The notes beneath the pieces were generated by a model that was not told the origin of the DNA, ran no database searches, and saw nothing but the letters and a program-made list of their open reading frames with translations. DNA of 7,067 bases, taken from positions 1 to 7,067 of the forward strand of contig JAFPCT010000114.1 of the NCBI GenBank assembly GCA_017390125.1. Direction: 5' to 3'. A program made the translations under genes and the position numbers. This document shows, piece after piece, positions 1 to 5,727 of this stretch (position 1 is its first letter; every line of letters begins with the position of its first letter). The stretch comes from Treponema sp. Lineage in GTDB: Bacteria > Spirochaetota > Spirochaetia > Treponematales > Treponemataceae.

Positions 1-1738
1 GATCCATAAACCGGTCGTCGGCAGGTCGGGCATCATAGCCGCAGAGCTTGCAGATTTTGGTGTCACCCCACTCGTGGGTATATTCAATGCCGTCCATGGT
101 GCCGCAGTAGATGCGGCGGGCAGATACGATTGTGCCGCCTTCAAGGAAGAACTGAAGTACGTTGCTCTTTGGAAGGTTAACCTTTTCTTTTGCAGAAGGA
201 TTTGCCGGATCAAAAGAAACTGATTCCTTGATGTCGCGGATCTTTACAACTTTCTTTCCGCCTAAAGTCTTGAGACCCTCTGTGCGGAGTTTTGTCATGA
301 TTCCGGCCATTGTTTCTACTCCGGCTGAACCAGGGAAGTTCTTTGAGATCGCGCGGTCTTCAAAATATCCGTATTCTTTGTACATGTCGTCAAGGTGCTC
401 AAGGATTGATTTTCCCTGGCTTCTCCAGTACATAGTCATTTCGGCACACATTGCGGCAGCTGAAACACCGTCTTTGTCCATAACTTCTGTTTCTACTTTG
501 TAACCGTATGATTCCTCAAGACCGAATACATAGTGTCCGATGCCTTTTGCTTCACGTTCTGCTTCTACGGCTGCAATCCACTTGAATCCTGTAAGGCATT
601 CAATCATTTCTACGCCGTATTTTTTACAGATATCGTCGCCGAAGGGGCTTGTAACAATTGAGCGTACACAGTATGAGTCTGCTGGAAGTTTTCCCAATTC
701 TTTGCGAGTGAGGAATACGTAGTCCATAAGGAGAGCACCCATCTGGTTTCCTGAAAGAAGAACGAATTTTCCGTCCTTGTCCGGGAAAGCTGTTCCGAAT
801 CGGTCTGAATCCGGGTCTGTTGCCATTACACAGTCAGCCTTTGTTTTTGTTCCAAGGTCAACGGCCATCTTGAGGGCAGGTTTTTCTTCCGGATTCGGCT
901 TCTCAACAGTAGGGAAGTTTCCGTCAGGATTTCTCTGCTCTGGAACTGTTGTTACTGCAAGACCAAGATCTCCGAGAACTTTCTCAACATGCATTGCACC
1001 TGTTCCATGGAGCGGTGTGTATACTACGTTTACGTTCTTTGCATATTCTTTGATGAGGGCAGGGCGGAAAAGCTGTTCCTTGCACATTGCCCAGTATTTT
1101 TCATCAACTTCTGAATCGATGAGCACGAGCTTTCCGCTCTTGATTGCATCTTCTTTTGAAATTGTTTTTACAGAAGTTACTTTGTTTACTTCGTCAACGA
1201 TACCTACGTCATGAGGCTCAATAACCTGAGCTCCGTCATTCCAGTAAGCTTTGTATCCGTTGTACATCTTAGGGTTGTGGCTGGCTGTTACTACAACGCC
1301 TGTGTCTGCCTTGAAGTAGCGGATTGCAAATGAAAGTTCCGGTGTAGGGCGGAGACCTGTGAAAAGGTAAGCCTTGATTCCGTTTGCAGCAAGAATCAAT
1401 GCAGTTGCTTCTGCGAATACGTCCGAGTTGTTGCGGCTGTCGTATGCAATTACGGCGCTGAGCGTTCCTGCCTTTGCTTTTTCCGGGAATGCCTTGATTA
1501 CATAGTTTGCAAGTCCCTGTGTGGCAAGGTTTATTTCAAGAGTGTTCATGCGGTTTGTGCCGCCACCCATGATGCCGCGGAGTCCGCCTGTTCCGAATTC
1601 AAGCGTGCGATAGAATCTGTCCTCGAGTTCTGTGTAGTCTTCTTTTGCAACGAGTTCTTCAACTTCCTTTCGGAATCTTTCGTCCTTTTCCGCTGCAATA
1701 TAGTCTTTAGCTCTCTTAAGGATTTCTGCTTTATCCAT
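1..1738 (-). CDS. Phosphoglucomutase/phosphomannomutase family protein (3' partial, altered C-terminus)
   Basis: Alpha-D-phosphohexomutase, expected to interconvert hexose 1- and 6-phosphates (glucose or mannose) in the cytoplasm, feeding glycolysis and sugar-nucleotide synthesis. The reading frame is open from ATG at 1738 to the window edge (579 codons). Motifs seen: EFGTGGLRG near residues 47-55, catalytic phosphoserine loop TASHNPK (Ser153), metal loop DPDSDR (308-313) and sugar-binding loop GLEESYGY (406-413). The spacing fits the roughly 580-aa PgcA-type branch. The start is supported by AGGAGA six bases upstream. The family's last motif, a phosphate-binding loop of the type RPSGTEPK, is expected at about residue 541. 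Instead the frame reads SARRIYCGTMDG and goes on to a Cys-rich, GC-rich tail (C545, C563, C566). Family membership is sure; whether this copy is intact, fused, rearranged or an assembly join is not. It lies 100 bp downstream of another mutase gene. Confidence 0.93.
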   Translation of the reverse strand, partial: MDKAEILKRAKDYIAAEKDERFRKEVEELVAKEDYTELEDRFYRTLEFGTGGLRGIMGGGTNRMNTLEINLATQGLANYVIKAFPEKAKAGTLSAVIAYDSRNNSDVFAEATALILAANGIKAYLFTGLRPTPELSFAIRYFKADTGVVVTASHNPKMYNGYKAYWNDGAQVIEPHDVGIVDEVNKVTSVKTISKEDAIKSGKLVLIDSEVDEKYWAMCKEQLFRPALIKEYAKNVNVVYTPLHGTGAMHVEKVLGDLGLAVTTVPEQRNPDGNFPTVEKPNPEEKPALKMAVDLGTKTKADCVMATDPDSDRFGTAFPDKDGKFVLLSGNQMGALLMDYVFLTRKELGKLPADSYCVRSIVTSPFGDDICKKYGVEMIECLTGFKWIAAVEAEREAKGIGHYVFGLEESYGYKVETEVMDKDGVSAAAMCAEMTMYWRSQGKSILEHLDDMYKEYGYFEDRAISKNFPGSAGVETMAGIMTKLRTEGLKTLGGKKVVKIRDIKESVSFDPANPSAKEKVNLPKSNVLQFFLEGGTIVSARRIYCGTMDGIEYTHEWGDTKICKLCGYDARPADDRFMD

Positions 1739-1744
1739 TTAAAA

Positions 1745-1750
1745 TCTCCT
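1745..1750 (-). promoter_or_regulatory. Shine-Dalgarno site of the downstream mutase gene
   Basis: AGGAGA on the minus strand, with six bases between it and the ATG at 1738. It fixes the start of the mutase gene. It contrasts with the divergent pair at 3593/3690 and the propeller gene at 6787, which have no such site. Confidence 0.8.
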
Positions 1751-1762
1751 GACGATATTTCG

Positions 1763-1781
1763 ATACTTTGCTTAAAAGTAT
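1763..1781. repeat. Perfect 7-bp inverted repeat (operator or leader hairpin candidate)
   Basis: ATACTTT-gctta-AAAGTAT, two perfect 7-bp arms around a 5-base spacer. It overlaps the candidate -10 element and the expected transcription start of the downstream mutase gene, a common place for a repressor operator. It could also form a weak AT-rich hairpin in the leader RNA. Its role is inference; the symmetry is seen directly. Confidence 0.5.
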
Positions 1782-1805
1782 ACAGAATTTCAACACATTA
1801 ATAAA
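1777..1805 (-). promoter_or_regulatory. Possible promoter for the downstream mutase gene
   Basis: On the minus strand a -10-like TATACT (1782 to 1777, 5 of 6 matches to TATAAT) follows, after 17 bases, a poor -35-like TTTATT. A start about seven bases after the -10 would give a leader of roughly 30 bases carrying the AGGAGA site. The -35 is weak, so the gene may mainly be read through from the upstream mutase, with this as a secondary promoter. Confidence 0.35.
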
Positions 1806-1839
1806 GAGCAATTGAAAAAAACAATTATCAACAGGCTCT
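1800..1839 (-). terminator. Weak hairpin after the upstream mutase stop codon
   Basis: On the minus strand, AGAGC (1839-1835) can pair with GCTCT (1809-1805), and an inner AATTG can pair with CAATT around a run of T. An 8-base bulge sits on the 5' side, and TTATT follows the stem. It begins at the TGA stop codon. The stem is imperfect and the U-tract poor, so it may attenuate transcription between the two mutase genes rather than stop it, or do nothing. Confidence 0.22.
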
Positions 1840-3593
1840 CAGTTTTCTTTGTCGGCGGCAAGAAGCATTTCTGTTTCCCATGACAGAAGGGCTTTTTCCA
1901 GCTCAGGCTTTCTGCCTTTTACGTCGCACATTATACGGAACACAGGCTCGGTTCCGCTTCCGCGCATCCAGATGAAGGCCAGGTTTTCCATCCTGTTGTT
2001 CTTGAAAATGACTTTGAGTCCGCCTTTTTTGCTCAGAGAAAAGTCTGTTACACCACGGGTTTCTTTTGTACCGTTTGTGATTACAGCCTCGTAGTTCGTG
2101 ATTCCCTCATTCTCAAGGAAAACTTTTTGTTCCTTCCATTGAGACTCAAAGATTTTCTGGAAGCGGCCTTTAAGGACTGCATGGTCTTTTGTCTCTATTC
2201 TGAGAACGGCTCTTGGTTCTGAAACGCCGGTAGTGGTGTATTCAGGAATGCTTGAGAGAATGTCTGTAAGAGTATAGTTTTCTTTGAATTCCGCTCCGCT
2301 TTTTTCGCACCAGATTTTGTAAAGGTCTGTTATTGAAAGAAGCTTTATGATTGCAAAAATTGTATTTATAGGATCCCGGACTGCAGACGGATAGGTGATA
2401 GTTCCTCCGTTTGAGCCTTCTCCGAAAATGCGTACGTCATAGCCTTCCGAGCGTTTTTCTGCGGCAAGATTAACTACGTTTGCCTCTCCTACTTCTGCCC
2501 TGTATACTTTTGCTCCCAGTTTTCCGGCGATTTCTTCAATTCTCATTGAAGTAGGGCAGTTTACCGCAACAGCCGGTTTTTCTGCCCCGAGCCAAACCTG
2601 CCAGCAGAGCTCTGCAAGGACCGAAAGGCTGAATACTTCCTGAGCCTTTACGATGACAGCCTTCTGCTCTTTTTCGTCCCAGTATACTATGTTTCCTCTG
2701 TCTCCGTCGCAGTCCGGCATATATCCCAGAACCGCGTCTTTTTTCCCTGTTTTCTGCAGGCGCTCCATTTCTGCCGCAACATGGACAAGATTTTCTGCTT
2801 CCGGAATAATCTCGTGGGCAATTTCTCCGGCTTTGTTGTGTATTGCATAAAAATTGATTCCGTTTTCTGCAAAGAAACTGCTGTCCACGCTGTCGCTTCG
2901 GGCAGAGCCGTTCATGTCGCATACAACGCCTATGTGCTTTTCTGAAATCGAGCCTCGGAGTTTTGCAAAGATTTTGTCCTGCTGATCCTTTTCTTTTGAT
3001 GCGGTTATGGTTTCAAGAAGAAAGTCGTGGTAAGTGCCTAGAGCCTCACTTTTTACCGTTTTCTGTGACCTGTATACAGCTGCGACGTCTTCTTCTTTAA
3101 GGTCTCTTATGGTTTCGAATGCGTTCTGCAGGGCTTTTTCTTCAGCGCAAAGGGCATTGAATTTTTCTGTAAGCTTTGCGTTTTCTGTTCCGTTCAGAAC
3201 TCCCCCGGCATTAAGTCCAAATTTGATTCCGTTGTGTCCTACAGGATTGTGGCTTGCGGATATGTACATGAAGCCGTCTGCGTTTTTCGAATATGCCATG
3301 ATTTCCGGTGCGGCCGTTATGCCGGTGAATTTAACTTTAATTCCGTTTTTGATGAATGATTTGATAGCCGCTTCTGCAACGGCAGGACCTGTAGGCCGGG
3401 CATCCATACCAACGATTACAACCGGGTGTTCCTTTGAAGTCTGTTCCTTAACATAATCAGCGAAAACTTTTGCCGCAAAAATGGAAATGGCAATGTTTTC
3501 TTCTCCAATCATAGCTGTTTTGTCCTGTTCGTCGCCGGAAACAGCAAAAACCTTACGCCAGCCAGAGGCTGAAAGAATCATGTTTGTTTTCAT
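1839..3593 (-). CDS. Phosphohexomutase family protein with variant motifs
   Basis: A 584-aa cytoplasmic phosphoglucomutase/phosphomannomutase superfamily protein, expected to move phosphate between C1 and C6 of a hexose. All four domain landmarks are present. The N-terminal motif is SASGWR (8-13), where relatives usually have a GTSGxRG form. The phosphoserine loop is SASHNP (112-117, catalytic Ser114). The metal loop DCDGDR (294-299) has Asp294, Asp296 and Asp298 but Cys295 where Gly is usual. The sugar-binding position reads GEGSNGG (391-397), unlike the usual GExSGH type. The C-terminal phosphate loop RGSGTEP (544-550) is complete. At 584 aa it is longer than the roughly 450-aa bacterial phosphomannomutases. 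It is not a close copy of the neighbouring mutase, so substrate specificity may differ; the substrate cannot be read from sequence. The start at 3593 has no Shine-Dalgarno site and sits six bases after a -10 element; Met5 is an alternative start. It is divergent from mnmA. Confidence 0.93.
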   Translation of the reverse strand: MKTNMILSASGWRKVFAVSGDEQDKTAMIGEENIAISIFAAKVFADYVKEQTSKEHPVVIVGMDARPTGPAVAEAAIKSFIKNGIKVKFTGITAAPEIMAYSKNADGFMYISASHNPVGHNGIKFGLNAGGVLNGTENAKLTEKFNALCAEEKALQNAFETIRDLKEEDVAAVYRSQKTVKSEALGTYHDFLLETITASKEKDQQDKIFAKLRGSISEKHIGVVCDMNGSARSDSVDSSFFAENGINFYAIHNKAGEIAHEIIPEAENLVHVAAEMERLQKTGKKDAVLGYMPDCDGDRGNIVYWDEKEQKAVIVKAQEVFSLSVLAELCWQVWLGAEKPAVAVNCPTSMRIEEIAGKLGAKVYRAEVGEANVVNLAAEKRSEGYDVRIFGEGSNGGTITYPSAVRDPINTIFAIIKLLSITDLYKIWCEKSGAEFKENYTLTDILSSIPEYTTTGVSEPRAVLRIETKDHAVLKGRFQKIFESQWKEQKVFLENEGITNYEAVITNGTKETRGVTDFSLSKKGGLKVIFKNNRMENLAFIWMRGSGTEPVFRIMCDVKGRKPELEKALLSWETEMLLAADKEN

Positions 3594-3599
3594 AACTTG

Positions 3600-3628
3600 A
3601 TTGTATCAAAAAGCAGGTTTTAGAACAA
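3600..3628 (-). promoter_or_regulatory. Promoter of the 584-aa mutase gene, predicting a leaderless mRNA
   Basis: On the minus strand TTGTTC (3628-3623), a 17-base spacer and TACAAT (3605-3600, 5 of 6 to consensus). Only six bases separate the -10 from the ATG, so transcription should begin at or next to the start codon. No purine-rich ribosome binding site lies between. Confidence 0.55.
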
Positions 3629-3632
3629 ACCT
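3615..3632. repeat. Inverted repeat over the mutase -35 region
   Basis: AGGTTT-tagaac-AAACCT, perfect 6-bp arms around six bases. An outer imperfect continuation (AAAAAGC on the left, GCTGTTTTT on the right) extends it to nearly 40 bp. It covers the -35 element of the minus-strand mutase gene, so it could be an operator; this is inference. Confidence 0.35.
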
Positions 3633-3646
3633 TATGCTGTTTTTCT

Positions 3647-3665
3647 GAACTATTGCGGATAGTTC
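3647..3665. repeat. Perfect 7-bp inverted repeat over the mnmA -35 element
   Basis: GAACTAT-tgcgg-ATAGTTC, perfect 7-bp arms and a 5-base centre. It overlaps the predicted mnmA -35 hexamer. The 7-5-7 geometry equals that of the dyad at 1763-1781, though the arm sequence differs. A transcription factor site is plausible but unproven. Confidence 0.45.
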
Positions 3666-3681
3666 CGTTATATTCTATACT
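3653..3681 (+). promoter_or_regulatory. mnmA promoter, predicting a leaderless mRNA
   Basis: TTGCGG (3653-3658), a 17-base spacer and TATACT (3676-3681, 5 of 6). The ATG begins eight bases after the -10, so the transcript should start close to the A of the start codon. The bases between (GCTTTGCT) contain no Shine-Dalgarno site. Confidence 0.55.
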
Positions 3682-3689
3682 GCTTTGCT

Positions 3690-4853
3690 ATGGAATACAT
3701 TGAAGAAGATTTACCGAAAGCCGGAGACACAGTTGTAGTAGGGCTTTCAGGAGGCGTTGACTCAGCTCTTACTGCCATGCTTTTAAAGCAGAAAGGATGT
3801 CATGTTATTGGTGTAACCATGTCCCTTTGGGACGGAAAAATCAAGATTGATGAAGCAAAGCCCCTTCGTGATTCCTGTTACAGTCCGAAAGAGGTTGATG
3901 ATATCAAAGCCTGCAGGAAATTCTGTCAGGAGCAGGGCATTGAGCATCATGTAATAGACGTTAAGGAAACCTACCACAAGGAAGTGCTTGAATATTTCAA
4001 GTCGGAATATCGGGCCGGAAGGACTCCGAATCCTTGTATCAGATGCAACCGCTACATAAAATTTGGTGCGCTTCAGTATGGAATCCAGAACCTTAAGATT
4101 GACTATGACTATTTCTGTACCGGACACTATGCAAAAATAGTACGGCCTTCACAGGGGCTTTACGGAACGGACAAAAAACCTTGCATGATTGCAAGCGCCA
4201 TGGATCAGTCAAAGGATCAGACCTATTTTGTGTACAGGGTTCCTTCTTCGGTTCTTGATAAAGTTCGTTTTCCTCTTGCAAATATTCCAAAGAAAGAAGT
4301 TTTCCGCATGGCCCGGGAGTTCGGCCTTTCTGCGGCTGATAGGGAAGAAAGCCAGGACTTTATTCCGGAAGAATACTTTGACGCCCTTTTTGCTGATAAG
4401 CCTGCTGTTCCCGGCGATATAATTGATTTGGACGGTCATGTGCTTGGAAAGCATCGCGGCATCGAGCATTATACAATCGGACAGCGCAGGGGGCTTGGAG
4501 TAAGTTCAACAAAGCCTTTGTATGTTCATTCAATTGATGCAGTGAATAATCTTGTGGTTCTTGCCAGCAACGATGACCTTAATTCGGACGGGCTTATTGC
4601 AGATGAATTTGTATGGCCTGCTGACGTGGAGCCTTCTGAGCCGATAGACGCATTTGTAAAAATCAGGCTTGCTTCCCGCCCTGTTCCGGCAAAGATTGAA
4701 CGATATGTACCGGCGGAGGGAGAGCAATTTAACGGCCAGCCGTGGAAAATTACTTTTGAAACACCTCAGAGGGCTGTTGCCCCGGGCCAGAGCGCAGTTC
4801 TTTATAAGGACGGCGTCATTCTAGGCGGAGGCATAATTTCCAGAACGATTTAG
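3690..4853 (+). CDS. mnmA: tRNA-specific 2-thiouridylase MnmA (CxxC subclass)
   Basis: A 387-aa cytoplasmic enzyme that activates U34 of Lys, Glu and Gln tRNAs with ATP and installs sulfur at C2, giving s2U at the wobble position. The PP-loop GLSGGVDS is at residues 18-25. GRTPNPCIRCN (110-120) carries the nucleophile-position cysteine Cys119 plus Cys116 three residues before it. KDQTYFVYR (175-183) and YTIGQRRGLG (261-270) are other family signatures, and the C-terminal barrel is complete. The second catalytic cysteine of the classical enzyme, usually in a GICF motif, is missing: the region reads EESQDFIPEEYF (219-230) and no cysteine occurs after Cys165. An ESQDF form fits a known-looking subclass, so activity is likely but the sulfur chemistry may differ. 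The ATG at 3690 has no ribosome binding site and lies just after a promoter. Its 3' end overlaps the convergent M23-like gene by 4 bp. Confidence 0.95.
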   Translation: MEYIEEDLPKAGDTVVVGLSGGVDSALTAMLLKQKGCHVIGVTMSLWDGKIKIDEAKPLRDSCYSPKEVDDIKACRKFCQEQGIEHHVIDVKETYHKEVLEYFKSEYRAGRTPNPCIRCNRYIKFGALQYGIQNLKIDYDYFCTGHYAKIVRPSQGLYGTDKKPCMIASAMDQSKDQTYFVYRVPSSVLDKVRFPLANIPKKEVFRMAREFGLSAADREESQDFIPEEYFDALFADKPAVPGDIIDLDGHVLGKHRGIEHYTIGQRRGLGVSSTKPLYVHSIDAVNNLVVLASNDDLNSDGLIADEFVWPADVEPSEPIDAFVKIRLASRPVPAKIERYVPAEGEQFNGQPWKITFETPQRAVAPGQSAVLYKDGVILGGGIISRTI

Positions 4854-5716
4854 TAGACTGTGAGCAGATAAGTTGCCGGCGTTTCTTTTCCAAGAATGTC
4901 AAACAGTGTGAGCTGAAGGGCAATCTTTCCTTTCGGAAGGGTTGCTTCGCCCATAAGCTGCAGCTCGTCATTAGGGTAGAGTATGTTTTTAGGATAGTTC
5001 TTTTTTCCTGACACGCAGATTTGTCCGTCGTCCTGACGAAGAATGTCGTAGGAGATGTTGTCTTCAATTGCTCCGTTGATTGAAACTCTTGTCTTGTATG
5101 GAGCCGCTGCAACCTGTCTTTTTTTGTAGATCCTGTAGATTCCCTTAGGAAGGGTTGTCTGTGAGCTTACGTTGAAATTTCTTCCGTTTTTGTCCTGAAG
5201 GTAAACTTCGTTATAGTAAAGCGACAGCTCTTTTCCGACCCTTGGCATTAGAAGCCGCGGATTGATTGCAGTATTGTCCTTTGTGTCTATTACCTGAAAT
5301 TCCAGAGAGCTGCGGCCCTGCTGCCAGGCTGAGTTGCCTGAAATTCCCAGCCGGTGTCCGGTCTTTATTTCTTCGTCTGTAAAAATATCCTGCTCAATGG
5401 ATTCTGAGTCGATGTTTGCATAAACTGTAAGAAGTTTGTCCTGATGTGCGATTATTACGGCGTTTCCCAGTGTTGACGGGAAGAAGTCTGTTGCGTCAGA
5501 GAAGTCATTTATGAAAACTATTACTTTTCCGTCGTCTGCAGCCTTTATTTCAGAAGGCTCTGAAAAAATGAGGGAATTGCTTATGGTGTCGCCGCGAAGC
5601 TGTCCGAAATACGAGTAGAACTGGTCTGCCTGAACGACCTTTTCCTGGGGCCAGTCAAAGGCTTGTGCAGATGCAGTGATAAGTGCAAGGGTTAAAACTG
5701 AAATTATTTTTTTCAT
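4850..5716 (-). CDS. Exported M23/LytM-like protein lacking zinc ligands
   Basis: A 288-aa protein with a Sec signal peptide: Lys2-Lys3, a hydrophobic core and a cleavage site after ASAQA (residue 19). It is therefore expected in the periplasm. Residues about 45-155 follow an M23 (LytM) peptidase fold: ADDGKVIVF (60-68), LGNAVIIAHQDKLLTVYANID (83-103, where active enzymes have YAHL), then GHRLGISGNS (120-129) and LEFQV (138-142). The zinc ligands are gone: the usual HxxxD segment has no His, and the HLHFE-type motif is SSLEF. It is thus probably a non-catalytic peptidoglycan-binding or regulatory protein, as is known for EnvC and NlpD. Residues 160-288 form an extra region I do not recognise, perhaps beta-rich. 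The start is supported by AGGA seven bases upstream. It is cotranscribed with the propeller gene upstream (9-bp gap); the TAA stop overlaps the convergent mnmA stop. Confidence 0.85.
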   Translation of the reverse strand: MKKIISVLTLALITASAQAFDWPQEKVVQADQFYSYFGQLRGDTISNSLIFSEPSEIKAADDGKVIVFINDFSDATDFFPSTLGNAVIIAHQDKLLTVYANIDSESIEQDIFTDEEIKTGHRLGISGNSAWQQGRSSLEFQVIDTKDNTAINPRLLMPRVGKELSLYYNEVYLQDKNGRNFNVSSQTTLPKGIYRIYKKRQVAAAPYKTRVSINGAIEDNISYDILRQDDGQICVSGKKNYPKNILYPNDELQLMGEATLPKGKIALQLTLFDILGKETPATYLLTVY

Positions 5717-5723
5717 TGCCGTA

Positions 5724-5727
5724 TCCT
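5724..5727 (-). promoter_or_regulatory. Ribosome binding site overlapping the upstream stop codon
   Basis: On the minus strand the propeller gene ends in TAG within TAGGATACGGCAATG. The AGGA of this string, seven bases before the ATG at 5716, shares its AG with the stop codon. This suggests coupled translation of the two envelope proteins. Confidence 0.65.

Noticed and set aside
2..217. A plus-strand open frame from the left edge that reads rather protein-like (starting IHKPVVGRSG).
   Set aside because: From about 120 on it is the exact antisense of conserved mutase codons, so it is probably a shadow. The first 40 codons remain ambiguous because of the odd sequence there.
2536..2922. Several 60-140 codon open frames inside the mutases, mnmA and the envelope genes on other frames or strands.
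   Set aside because: They overlap well-supported genes, show no family motifs or ribosome binding sites, and have arginine/serine/cysteine-rich compositions typical of shadow frames.
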